A DNA stretch of 64,000 bases from positions 4,154,001-4,218,000 of the forward strand of contig NZ_CP072941.1 in assembly GCF_018069625.1 (NCBI RefSeq), written 5' to 3'. The notes beneath the pieces are model-generated. The model had not been told where the DNA came from, ran no database searches, and was given only the letters and a program-made list of their open reading frames with translations. The stretch is from Streptomyces yatensis (lineage in GTDB: Bacteria; Actinomycetota; Actinomycetes; Streptomycetales; Streptomycetaceae). Positions 26,124 to 33,477 of the stretch are shown piece by piece (within the stretch, counting starts at the first letter, position 1; every line of letters starts with the position of its first letter). The translations under genes and the position numbers were made by a program.

Positions 26124-26139
26124 ATATAACCAGCAGTAC
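26124..26139 (+). other. right attachment site (attR) of the integrated element
   Basis: atataaccagcagtac repeats the sequence inside msrA at 21282-21297 with two differences. To its right the sequence immediately continues as an msrA-like 3' end (cttggacaaccccgg), and to its left lies the upstream region of the integrase gene. Confidence 0.7.
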
Positions 26140-26248
26140 TTGGACAACCCCGGTCGGCTACTGCGGCATCGGCGGCACGGGCGTCAAGCTGAGTGACCCG
26201 TCCGACGGGGGCACCTGCCCGACGGGGATCGCCCCCGCTGGAGGCTGA
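26129..26248 (+). pseudogene. detached msrA 3' end (second copy, decayed)
   Basis: Reading from the att repeat, the segment encodes QQYLDN then, after a frame change, [19 protein letters not shown] and TCPTGIAPAGG followed by TGA at 26246-26248. This is the C-terminal 40 residues of an MsrA with a 9-residue insertion before the last cysteine. It has no start and a frameshift near 26150, so it is not expressed. It is evidently the msrA 3' end that existed before the serine-integrase element arrived. Confidence 0.8.
26170..26185 (+). repeat. left copy of the 16 bp direct repeat cggcggcacgggcgtc
   Basis: The 16 bp are identical to 27001-27016. Left of this copy the sequence is msrA-like for another 40 bp, whereas left of the other copy it is not. 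This is the arrangement expected for the ends of an older insertion in the same msrA tail. Confidence 0.65.
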
Positions 26249-26345
26249 GGGTCCCCGCCTCACTCGTTCGGGCGATGCGATCGGGCTCGCGCTCGCACTC
26301 GATACGCTGCTCCCAGGGATCAGAATCTCGCCCATGGGAGCAGCA

Positions 26346-26699
26346 ATGACCACCTCCGCCACTGGGCAGCCACTCATTCCTCAGCCGCCTGCCACTGTCA
26401 CGGCCCTTCGCCAGGCCGTCGCGCAGATCGCCCCCGCCGCCCTTCCCGCCTTCACGCGGGAGCTGGATCAAGCGGCCGACCAGTCCCGGCAGGCTTCCGA
26501 CCTGGCCCCTCTCCAGCGATTCATCGCCCAGTGGGCCGTCTACGTACACATTCAGCGGCAGCCGGAGATCGCGAAAGAGTTCCGTCACTGGGAGGACGCT
26601 GCCGAGACAGGCGACGCGACCCAGGCCCGACGCGCAGCGTCCGCGATCGGCAGGATCCTGGACGACGCACATGCCGCGCTCGGACTCCCACCTCGATGA
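26346..26699 (+). CDS. DUF6247-like small helical protein (putative antitoxin of a gene pair)
   Basis: A 117-residue, mostly helical protein: PPATVTALRQAVAQIAPAAL then PAFTRELDQAADQSRQASDL and APLQRFIAQWAVYVHIQRQP. This resembles the actinobacterial DUF6247 family, members of which sit before RelE-like or other small genes. The ATG at 26346 has GGGAG five bases upstream. Its stop overlaps the next start (ATGA). The antitoxin role is inferred from size, order and coupling only. Confidence 0.7.
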   Translation: MTTSATGQPLIPQPPATVTALRQAVAQIAPAALPAFTRELDQAADQSRQASDLAPLQRFIAQWAVYVHIQRQPEIAKEFRHWEDAAETGDATQARRAASAIGRILDDAHAALGLPPR

Positions 26700-26968
26700 G
26701 CGTCGGCTGGCGCTGGGAGTACGACCCCGATCACGCTCACGTGGCAGGCGGCATCCCCGCTCACGTGGTGACCGAAGTGGAGCGTCTCGCCGGGCAACTG
26801 GTCGACCTGGCCGGCATGGGTGTCGATGTCAGCGACCACGGCAACGGCCCGCGGGCAGGGGGGATACGCCGCATGGACGCGGCAGGCGGCTACTTCTTCT
26901 TCCTGGTGGCACCACGCGACCAGCTGATCGTTATCGTCCGGATCATGCCACCGTTCCAAGACCTCTAG
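26696..26968 (+). CDS. 90-residue protein coupled to the DUF6247-like gene (putative toxin)
   Basis: A 90-residue protein (MSVGWRWEYDPDHAHVAGGI at the N terminus) predicted to contain one helix (VVTEVERLAGQLVDLAGMG) followed by beta strands ending in GGYFFFLVAPRDQLIVIVRI. Helix-then-sheet with a hydrophobic C-terminal strand and the order antitoxin-toxin are reminiscent of RelE/ParE-type toxins, but no catalytic residue pattern can be confirmed. The ATG overlaps the preceding stop by four bases. Confidence 0.7.
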   Translation: MSVGWRWEYDPDHAHVAGGIPAHVVTEVERLAGQLVDLAGMGVDVSDHGNGPRAGGIRRMDAAGGYFFFLVAPRDQLIVIVRIMPPFQDL

Positions 26969-27000
26969 GCGGGCGCCGGGGTCACACGGCAGCACAGGCC

Positions 27001-27052
27001 CGGCGGCACGGGCGTCTCCTGCCCGATCGGGGTGGCTCCGGCGGAGGGCTGA
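27001..27052 (+). pseudogene. detached msrA 3' end (third copy, probably the original host end)
   Basis: In frame, the segment encodes [16 protein letters not shown] followed by TGA at 27050-27052. It is closer to the intact MsrA C terminus ([16 protein letters not shown]) and to normal streptomycete codon use than the copy at 26.2 kb. It has no start and begins abruptly at the 16 bp repeat. It is best read as the ancestral msrA end left behind by the first insertion. Confidence 0.75.
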
Positions 27053-27206
27053 CGTCCACTCCCGTGGTCAGCCCCTACGCCTTCCGGCCCTCCAGGCCCG
27101 CTCCGCGCAGCACCCGTGCGGCAACCACACCGGACAAACAGAATGGAAGGTGGAGCGACCGGGGCACTATGGGCGTAGCGGCGTCATGCGCAAGAGGCGG
27201 TGGCCG

Positions 27207-28841
27207 ATGACGGACGACAGCGGCGGCGGGGGTATCTGGGGGTGCGCCCCGGCGCGGCTGGGCGAGCTGCTGGATCTTCTCGATGAGGCCGTCGTCATCT
27301 GCGACCGGGCCGACGGGCCCGTCCGCGGGTTCAACCGCGCCGCCGCCCACCTCTTCCCCCGGCTGCGCCCGGGCGGGCCGGTCAGCATGTCAGCGGCCGC
27401 GCCCCTCGCCCGGGCCGCCGCCCAGCAAGCGGAGCGCTTCTCCACCGCTTACGAGGGCCGTGGGCTCAGTGGTCGTCTGCACACCGCGGGTGGGCTCACG
27501 GTGTGGCTGGTCCATCAGGTCAGCAGCGCTCAGGAGGCCGAGGCCGCGCTGGCCCGTGAGCGCGACAGGTCGGCCTTTCTGGAGGAGACCACCCGGCGCC
27601 TGGGCGCCTCGCTCCATCACGGCCGTACCGTTCATGCGCTGGTCGAGATCGTGATCCCTAAGCTGGCGGACGCGTCCGTGGTCGTCCTGCCCGTGAGCGG
27701 GCGGCGTACCCGCTGGCACCGGGCGGGTCCGGGTGATGCCCGGTGTTCCGGGGAGGTGGCGGTCGAGACGCTGGAGCGGGTGCCCAAGGTCGCGGACGCG
27801 CTGTACGGGCTGCAACCGCGCCCCACTGTCGTACGCCCCCAGGAGATGGACGCGCTCGACGAGGTCATGCCCGGTGAGTTCGGTCGGGACGAGGCCGCGC
27901 TGGTGGTCCAGCTCACCGCGGGGGGCGTCCCGGCCGGTGCGCTGATCATGCTGCGCGGCCCGGAGCGTGCCCGCTTCGACGACGCGGACATCGACCTGGC
28001 GCACCGGTTCGCCATACGGGCCGGACTCGCGCTGACCTCGGCGGCGCTCTACTCGCAGCAGGCCCATACCATCGCCGTCCTGCAGACCAGTATGGCTCCC
28101 GAGCCGCTGCCGTCGGCCGACGGCCTCAGGCTCGGCGCCGCCTACCGGCCGGCCGCGGAGGCGCTGCGCATCAGCGGCGACTTCTACCATGTGGCCCCTT
28201 CCGCCGCGGGCGGGGTCACGTTCTTCTTCGGCGACGTGTCCGGCAAGGGTGCGGAGGCCGCGGTGGTGGCAGGGCAGGTACGGCAGAGCATGCGCACCCT
28301 GGCCATGGTCCGGACGGAGCCCGAGCCCCTGCGTGACCTCCGGCTGCTCAACGACCTCGTCATCAGTGCCGGCCACCGCTTCACGACCCTGGTCACGGGT
28401 TCCGCCCGCCCCTGCGACGACGGCTCGGTGAAGGTGGAGATCGCCAGCGGCGGCCACCTCTCCCCGCTGGTCCTGCGGGGCGACGGAAAGGTGGCGGAGA
28501 TCGTCTGCGAGGGCATGCTCCTGGGGGCGGTGCCCGATCCCAGTTTCGGCCGTACCGAGTGCCGTCTCGAACCCGGTGAGTTGATGCTGCTCTACAGCGA
28601 CGGGGTCACGGAGGCGCGAGGGGGCGCGAGCGGGCGGGAGATCTACGGCGATGAACGCCTCGTCGACGCGCTCGCGAGCTGTGCCGGCATGCAGGCGCCG
28701 TCGGTCGCCGAGCGGCTGGAACTCCTCACGACCGAATGGCTCGCCGGCCGCCCGCACGACGACATCTCCCTCCTGACGCTTCAGGCACCTCCGCGCCGTG
28801 GCTCGGCGTCCGGCGATGCCGGGGAGTCCGAGGCCCCATGA
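27207..28841 (+). CDS. PAS/GAF sensor SpoIIE-type PP2C protein phosphatase
   Basis: A 544-residue cytosolic phosphatase. Residues about 10-110 form a PAS-like fold (LLDLLDEAVVICDRADGPVR), residues about 120-290 a GAF domain (RLGASLHHGRTVHALVEIVI) and the C-terminal 230 residues a SpoIIE/RsbU-type PP2C domain. Metal ligands appear in FFFGDVSGKGAEAAV, LLYSDGVTEAR and RPHDDISLLTL. Such enzymes dephosphorylate anti-anti-sigma (STAS) proteins to release sigma factors. The ATG at 27207 is preceded by GAGG at nine bases; earlier ATG (27186) and GTG (27150) codons are possible. Its stop overlaps the start of the B12-binding gene, so the two are translationally coupled and likely share one signal pathway. 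Confidence 0.92.
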   Translation: MTDDSGGGGIWGCAPARLGELLDLLDEAVVICDRADGPVRGFNRAAAHLFPRLRPGGPVSMSAAAPLARAAAQQAERFSTAYEGRGLSGRLHTAGGLTVWLVHQVSSAQEAEAALARERDRSAFLEETTRRLGASLHHGRTVHALVEIVIPKLADASVVVLPVSGRRTRWHRAGPGDARCSGEVAVETLERVPKVADALYGLQPRPTVVRPQEMDALDEVMPGEFGRDEAALVVQLTAGGVPAGALIMLRGPERARFDDADIDLAHRFAIRAGLALTSAALYSQQAHTIAVLQTSMAPEPLPSADGLRLGAAYRPAAEALRISGDFYHVAPSAAGGVTFFFGDVSGKGAEAAVVAGQVRQSMRTLAMVRTEPEPLRDLRLLNDLVISAGHRFTTLVTGSARPCDDGSVKVEIASGGHLSPLVLRGDGKVAEIVCEGMLLGAVPDPSFGRTECRLEPGELMLLYSDGVTEARGGASGREIYGDERLVDALASCAGMQAPSVAERLELLTTEWLAGRPHDDISLLTLQAPPRRGSASGDAGESEAP

Positions 28842-29914
28842 CCGGCACCGGGATCACCGACGCCGTCCGGGCGGACTTCGACACCTGCCTGGCGAGTGCG
28901 GACGAGGACGGAGCGCTGGAGCTGGCCACCGGCCTGGTGACGAGCGGCGTGAGCGCGGAGGACGTACTGCTCGGCCTGGTGGCACCCGCCCAGGTGAGGG
29001 TCGGTCAGCGGTGGGAGTCCGGCGAGTGGACGGTGGCGCAGGAGCACGCGGCCACTCATGTCAGCCGACTGACGGTCGACGCGATCGCGTCCACCGCCCG
29101 CACCCGCGGCACCGCCCCCACCCCTGCGGGGGCCGGCTCACCCCGCCAGGTGCTGGTGGCATGCAGCGACGGCGAATGGCACGTTCTGCCCTCCCACATC
29201 CTCAGCGAGGTGCTGCGGCTGCGCGGCTTCCAGGTGCGTTCACTCGGCGGCTCGGTCTCCCCGCACGAGCTTCTCTCGGACGTCCATCAGAGCGGCCCTG
29301 ACGTCGTCGCTCTGTCCTGCACCCTGTCGTGGAACCTTCCGCTGGCCCACCGGCAGATCGAGACCTGCAGATGCGCCGGCGTTCCCGTCATGACGGGCGG
29401 GCCGGGGTTCGGCCCCGAGGGCACATGGGCGTACGCCCTGGGCGCGGACCTGTACGCGGCCGACGCCCGTAGCGCCGCGGAAGCGCTGCTCCGCCCCTGG
29501 CCCCCGGTGACCTGCGGGGAGTCGTCGGTCCAGCCCGGTGCCGTGGAGGCGTACGCCGTACTCGTCCGGCAACGCCCCGAACTGCTCGATCACGTGACCC
29601 ATGCGCTGCGTGACGTACTCCCCGGCCTGCGGAACCGCTCGGGCATGGAGCACGAGGAGGCCGCCGATTTCCTCGGCCGGCTGCTGGATTCCCTGGCAGC
29701 GGCCGTATTCGTGGACGACGAGCGCGTCCTCACCGGCCACCTCGCCTTCGCCACGGCCTACCTCACCGCCCGCTCGGTGAGCCCCCACTGCCTCCTCGTC
29801 CTGACAGACGCCCTGACCAATCGCCTACGCGAGTCCCCCCGAGCCCTGGCCACCCTCGCGGCGGGGCGCCGATGGCTCACGGAGCGGGAGGCGGGCTCCC
29901 GCCCGGGCGAATGA
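28838..29914 (+). CDS. cobalamin-binding protein with CarH-like W-x9-EH motif
   Basis: A 358-residue protein. Residues about 10-90 form the four-helix cap (B12-binding_2) with W59, nine residues, then E69-H70: exactly the W-x9-EH motif that lines adenosylcobalamin in light-sensing CarH/LitR proteins. Residues about 103-220 form a Rossmann B12-binding domain with CSDGEWHVLPSH (H115 as the candidate lower cobalt ligand; the glycine of the usual DxHxxG is proline) and VSPHELLSDVHQSGPDVVAL. The last 130 residues are helical and unassigned; no MerR DNA-binding domain is present. ATGA overlap with the phosphatase gene couples translation. I infer a B12-based light or cobalamin sensor acting on the phosphatase. 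Confidence 0.88.
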   Translation: MTGTGITDAVRADFDTCLASADEDGALELATGLVTSGVSAEDVLLGLVAPAQVRVGQRWESGEWTVAQEHAATHVSRLTVDAIASTARTRGTAPTPAGAGSPRQVLVACSDGEWHVLPSHILSEVLRLRGFQVRSLGGSVSPHELLSDVHQSGPDVVALSCTLSWNLPLAHRQIETCRCAGVPVMTGGPGFGPEGTWAYALGADLYAADARSAAEALLRPWPPVTCGESSVQPGAVEAYAVLVRQRPELLDHVTHALRDVLPGLRNRSGMEHEEAADFLGRLLDSLAAAVFVDDERVLTGHLAFATAYLTARSVSPHCLLVLTDALTNRLRESPRALATLAAGRRWLTEREAGSRPGE

Positions 29915-30003
29915 AACGGGCGGGGCGGCGACGGTCTCAGCAGACTGATTCGCCACAAGAAATTCGGTCGAAGGGGCCGAACTCCGTCGCTAGCGTATGG
30001 CGG

Positions 30004-30495
30004 ATGGACATCCGGGCGTTCGAGGAGCGTGACTGGTCGCAGGTCTGGCCGATCGTCGAGCAGATTGTCCGTAAGGGAGATACCTTCTGCTACGACCCGC
30101 ACCAGACCGAGGCGCAGGCCCACGAGATGTGGGTGGTGCCGCCCCCGGGACATGTCGTGGTGGCCGTGGAGGGCGAGCGGGTGCTCGGCACCTCGAATAT
30201 GTACCCCAATCGGCCCGGTCCTGGTGCCCATATCGCCAGTGGCAACTTCATGGTGGCGTCCGAGGCGCGCGGCCGCGGTGTCGGTCAGGCGCTGGGCGAG
30301 TATCTGCTCAACTGGGCCTCGGCCAGCGGCTTCGCCGGTGTGCAGTTCAATGCGGTCGCGGCTTCGAACGCCCCTGCTGTCGGGCTGTACGAACGCCTCG
30401 GGTTCGCCCTCATCGGTACCGTGCCGGGCGCGTTTCTCCATCCGGAGCTGGGGCCGGTCGGACTGCACGTCATGTATCACGACCTGGGTGCCTGA
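30004..30495 (+). CDS. GNAT family N-acetyltransferase
   Basis: A 163-residue acetyl-CoA-dependent acetyltransferase. Motif A is NFMVASEARGRGVGQALGEY, with the R-x-x-G-x-G acetyl-CoA pyrophosphate loop. ASNAPAVGLYERLGF is the usual motif B. The acceptor is unknown; the fold resembles many streptomycete GNATs near small-molecule resistance genes. The start at 30004 has no ribosome site; a TAGCGT at 29991-29996 could be a -10 box of a nearly leaderless transcript. Confidence 0.88.
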   Translation: MDIRAFEERDWSQVWPIVEQIVRKGDTFCYDPHQTEAQAHEMWVVPPPGHVVVAVEGERVLGTSNMYPNRPGPGAHIASGNFMVASEARGRGVGQALGEYLLNWASASGFAGVQFNAVAASNAPAVGLYERLGFALIGTVPGAFLHPELGPVGLHVMYHDLGA

Positions 30496-30523
30496 CCCCG
30501 TTCAGGCCGGTCGCCCGGTTGTC

Positions 30524-31363
30524 TCACGCGGCGGTTCGCGTCGCGGTGATCACCACCGTTGCGTACGGCATCGTGAAGCTGCCGCCCATCGCGTCGATGG
30601 CCGCACCCACGCCCTCCAGCACCTCCGCCAGCTTGGCCGGGGGGAGCCGGGTGAAGGCGCCCTGGGTGGGGATCTGGTCCAGCCAGGCGTCCCGGGTGTA
30701 GGTCCGCTCCCAGTCGAACCGCCACTGCTCCGGTTCGCCGAACGCGCCCGTCTCTCGTATCCCGTCGGCGGCCTTGGTGAGTATCGGCTGATTGGCGTCC
30801 AGGCCGCCCCGCGTCATCGCCCGGAAGTCGAACGGCGCGTCGGGTACGGCCCGTTGGTAGCTCGTGGCGACGGTTTCCGCCAGGTCGGACGGGAGCTGGA
30901 AGACGTTCCAGAACGCGGCCAGTCGGGCGTGGGGCCGCAGCACCTGGGCGGCCTTGGCCGCTCCCGCGACCGGGTCGATCCAGTGCCATGCCTGGCCCGC
31001 GATCACGGCATCGAATTGGCGACCTGCCGGGTCCCAGGCCTCGAACGTCGCGACGTCGACCTCCGTCCCGAGCCGCCGCGCCACCTCGGCCATCCGTGCG
31101 TCCGGCTCGACTCCGAGCACCGTGCGGCCCGCGTCCTGGAACTGCCGGGCCGCGATACCGGTGCCACAGCCGACGTCGAGGATGGCGGGGACGTCGGGGA
31201 CGTCGGAGACGTCGTGGCCGGGGCCGCCGGTGGCGATCCGGTCCACCATGGCCTGGGGATAGCGGGGCCGCGCCTGGTCGTAGCGTTCGGCATCCGAGCC
31301 GAACGACTCCGCCATCTGCCGGTGTTGATGAGGCTCGTTCTCGGAAAACGGTAGAGTGGGCAT
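30524..31363 (-). CDS. class I SAM-dependent methyltransferase
   Basis: A 279-residue Rossmann-fold methyltransferase of the UbiE/Methyltransf_11 group. Motif I is ILDVGCGTGIAARQF, the acidic residue at the end of strand 2 is in VLGVEPDARM, and FDAVIAGQAWHWID is motif IV. The substrate is unknown. Its ATG (31363) lies inside one of two palindromes in the divergent region shared with the TetR gene, so it is almost certainly repressed by that regulator. Confidence 0.88.
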   Translation of the reverse strand: MPTLPFSENEPHQHRQMAESFGSDAERYDQARPRYPQAMVDRIATGGPGHDVSDVPDVPAILDVGCGTGIAARQFQDAGRTVLGVEPDARMAEVARRLGTEVDVATFEAWDPAGRQFDAVIAGQAWHWIDPVAGAAKAAQVLRPHARLAAFWNVFQLPSDLAETVATSYQRAVPDAPFDFRAMTRGGLDANQPILTKAADGIRETGAFGEPEQWRFDWERTYTRDAWLDQIPTQGAFTRLPPAKLAEVLEGVGAAIDAMGGSFTMPYATVVITATRTAA

Positions 31364-31394
31364 GCGCCCACTATGAGTGGGCACATGCCCACTC
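31356..31394. promoter_or_regulatory. two palindromic operators between the methyltransferase and TetR genes
   Basis: Site A (31356-31371) is gtgggcatgcgcccac, arms of 6-7 bp. Site B (31375-31394) has perfect 9 bp arms gagtgggca/tgcccactc around ca. Their centres are 21 bp apart, two helical turns, and they share the half-site agtgggc. Site A covers the methyltransferase start codon. This is a typical arrangement for cooperative binding by a TetR dimer pair. Confidence 0.75.
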
Positions 31395-31434
31395 GTCAAC
31401 GGAGCGGGCCCGACGAGGTGAGGAGGGACGCACG

Positions 31435-32034
31435 GTGCCGACAGGGGTGGCCATGCGTGACGTACGCGAGCAGCTGTTCCACGCCGCCGAGCGCGTCCTG
31501 CTCCGGGACGGGCCGAGCGCGCTGACCAGTCGGGCGGTCACCACGGAGGCGGGCTGCGCCAAGGGCGTCCTGCACCGGCACTTCGCCGACTTCGACGCCT
31601 TCCTCGCCGAGCTCGTCCTGGATCGCATCGCCCGGCTCGACCACCAGTCCGCCGCCCTGCGCGACTCCGCCGGGACCGGCGCCGTCGCCGACCACCTCGC
31701 CGACGCGCTGACGACCCTGTTCGAGTCGGTAGCCGTGGCCATCATCAGCCTCGTCACCGCGCGCGACGAACTACGCGCCCGGCTCCGCGAAACCACGCCG
31801 ACCGGCGTGCCGCTCCTGACGGAGGCCACGGCCATGATCGCCTCCTACCTCGCCGCCGAACGGGACCGGGGCCGCATCGCACCCGACGCCGACATCGACG
31901 CGCTCGCGCCGACGTTGATCGGCGCGGGCCACCTCCTCTTCGCGGACCGCGAAGCCGGGCCGCCGGATGCCGGGGCCCTCCGCAAGGTGGTGACCACCGT
32001 CATCGCCGAGGCCGTGCGGGATGCTCGGCCCTGA
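31435..32034 (+). CDS. TetR family transcriptional regulator
   Basis: A 199-residue regulator. Residues about 8-56 form the TetR helix-turn-helix (LFHAAERVLLRDGPSALTSR then AVTTEAGCAKGVLHRHFADF). The remainder is the helical ligand-binding and dimerisation domain. The GTG at 31435 has AGGAGG eight bases upstream and is a better start than the ATG seven codons later. Two palindromes 40-80 bp upstream probably bind it. Divergence from the methyltransferase gene points to that as the main target. Confidence 0.9.
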   Translation: MPTGVAMRDVREQLFHAAERVLLRDGPSALTSRAVTTEAGCAKGVLHRHFADFDAFLAELVLDRIARLDHQSAALRDSAGTGAVADHLADALTTLFESVAVAIISLVTARDELRARLRETTPTGVPLLTEATAMIASYLAAERDRGRIAPDADIDALAPTLIGAGHLLFADREAGPPDAGALRKVVTTVIAEAVRDARP

Positions 32035-32182
32035 CCCGACGATGTCGGGCGGACGGAACCCGACGCACAGGCCGGCACGTCCGCCCCCCGCCGCTACCGT
32101 TGTTGCCCCCGCTCGGCCCACGACCGACCGGGATGCCCTCTGCGGCACGCACCCCGTTCAACCATGGACCGGAGGCCAGACC

Positions 32183-32578
32183 ATGACCGCTGCCACCCGT
32201 GATCTGTTCGAGCGCTACCACGCCTGCTGGGAGTCCCGCGACCCTGACCGGATCGCCGGACTCCACACGGCCGACTCGGTGTTCCACCTGCACTCCGGCC
32301 AGGAGCCCGTACGCGGGCAGGCGGCCGTCCGCGAGGCGGCGGCCGGGATGTTCGAGCTGGTCCCCGACCTGGCGTTCGACCTGGTCTCGCTCCGCGTCGG
32401 GGAGGACTTCTGGGTCGTCCAGTGGAAGCTGAGCGGCACCTCCGCGGCCGGGGGCGCGGTCGACATCGACCTCGCGGACTTCGTCCTGGTCGAGAACGGG
32501 GCGGTGAAGGAGAAGCATTCCTACGTCGACGGGGTGGCGATGCAGGCGGCGCTGGCGCCCAACGGGGCCGCCTCATGA
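32183..32578 (+). CDS. NTF2/SnoaL-like protein
   Basis: A 131-residue protein of the nuclear transport factor 2 fold: helices RDLFERYHACWESRDPDRIA and strands enclosing a cone-shaped pocket (HSGQEPVRGQAAVREAAAGM; WKLSGTSAAGGAVDIDLADF). Members are small ketoreductase-like cyclases, isomerases or ligand binders. No catalytic Asp-His pair typical of SnoaL cyclases can be placed with certainty. GGAGG is seven bases before the ATG. Confidence 0.8.
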   Translation: MTAATRDLFERYHACWESRDPDRIAGLHTADSVFHLHSGQEPVRGQAAVREAAAGMFELVPDLAFDLVSLRVGEDFWVVQWKLSGTSAAGGAVDIDLADFVLVENGAVKEKHSYVDGVAMQAALAPNGAAS

Positions 32579-32611
32579 TGGAGTTCATCGGTGGGAGGAC
32601 AATCACCGGCT

Positions 32612-33361
32612 ATGGTCATCGATTACCGCAAGCCCCCCAAGGCTTCCGCCCCCGCGATCAGTCTGGAAAAGATAACCGCCCAGGCTCCGGGGCTGGTCAG
32701 CCACTACAAGACGGCGGCGGTCTCGCTGGCCGAGCACGGCGCCGAAGGACAGCGTGCCGCGGTGTACCTGGTTCTGGACCGTTCCGGGAGCATGCGCCCG
32801 TACTACCGTGACGGCTCCGTACAGCACTTGGCGGAACAGACACTGGCCCTCGCGGCGAACCTCGATGACGACGGGATCGTGCCGGTCGTCTTCTTCTCCA
32901 CGGAGATCGACGGGACGGCTGAGATCAGCCTCGATGCCTACCAGGACCGGATCAACCCCCTGCACGACTCGATGGGGCACATGGGCCGCACCAACTACCA
33001 CGTCGCCATGCAGGCCGTCATCGACCACTACCAGTCGTCCGGAGCCGACGACCCGGCATTCGTCGTCTTCCAGACCGACGGCTCCCCCACGTCCAAGGCG
33101 GCGGCAGAGCATGTGCTGTGCACGGCCGCGAAGCTGCCCATCTTCTGGCAGTTCATCGGGTTCGGCAACGACGAGTTCCGCTTCCTCCACAGGCTGGACG
33201 ACCTGCCGGTGCCCAACCGGCGCATCGTCGACAACGCCGGCTTCTTCGCCACCGGACCGACACCGAAGGGCCTCTCCGACGCCGCGCTCTACGATCAGCT
33301 GCTCCATGAGTTCCCGCAGTGGCTCGCCGCCGCCCGCTCCGCCGGGGTCCTGAAGGGCTGA
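32612..33361 (+). CDS. von Willebrand factor A domain protein (TerF/TerY-like)
   Basis: A 249-residue cytoplasmic VWA protein. The MIDAS metal site is complete: DRSGSM (DxSxS) near residue 64, a threonine in MGRTNYHV and the aspartate in FQTDGSPT. The N terminus (VIDYRKPPK) and the C-terminal FWQFIGFGNDEFRFL match VWA proteins associated with tellurite-resistance (Ter) type stress systems. No TerD genes are adjacent. The ATG at 32612 begins the conserved part; GGAGGA is rather far upstream. Confidence 0.85.
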   Translation: MVIDYRKPPKASAPAISLEKITAQAPGLVSHYKTAAVSLAEHGAEGQRAAVYLVLDRSGSMRPYYRDGSVQHLAEQTLALAANLDDDGIVPVVFFSTEIDGTAEISLDAYQDRINPLHDSMGHMGRTNYHVAMQAVIDHYQSSGADDPAFVVFQTDGSPTSKAAAEHVLCTAAKLPIFWQFIGFGNDEFRFLHRLDDLPVPNRRIVDNAGFFATGPTPKGLSDAALYDQLLHEFPQWLAAARSAGVLKG

Positions 33362-33477
33362 GGACTGCCGGGCCGGGAGCATGGGCATCCCAGGGCATGT
33401 GGCTACGCTCGCGGCGGCCACCTCGCCCGGCTCGACCATGGGCGGGCCCCGCTCCCGACCGGCCGGAGGGCCCCGGA

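Larger units (their letters stand above)
21287..26138. mobile_element. about 4.85 kb integrated element with large serine integrase, inserted in the 3' end of msrA
   Basis: The interval is bounded by the direct repeat accagcagta (21287-21296 and 26129-26138), has a large serine integrase gene reading inward from the right border, and lies between an intact and a decayed msrA 3' end. Its content is more AT-rich and differs in codon use from both flanks. Genes: a small membrane protein, an XRE/TPR regulator, a 26-codon leader, a 94-residue and a 53-residue protein, a large inverted repeat and the integrase. No replication, conjugation, capsid or packaging gene is visible, so it is either a cryptic remnant or a satellite that depends on a helper. 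Confidence 0.75.
26186..27016. mobile_element. about 0.83 kb stub of an older insertion in the msrA 3' end
   Basis: Bounded by the exact 16 bp repeat at 26170-26185 and 27001-27016, with a different msrA 3' end on each side. Inside are only two overlapping small genes and the element-supplied msrA tail; no recombinase remains. The likely history is that an element integrated, restored msrA with its own 3' end (the KLSDPSDGG version), then lost most of its genes. Homologous accretion of unrelated DNA is an alternative. Confidence 0.55.

Noticed and set aside
21260..27060. tRNA gene as integration site
   Set aside because: The repeated sequence codes for the MsrA C terminus in frame; no tRNA cloverleaf or T-loop sequence is seen.
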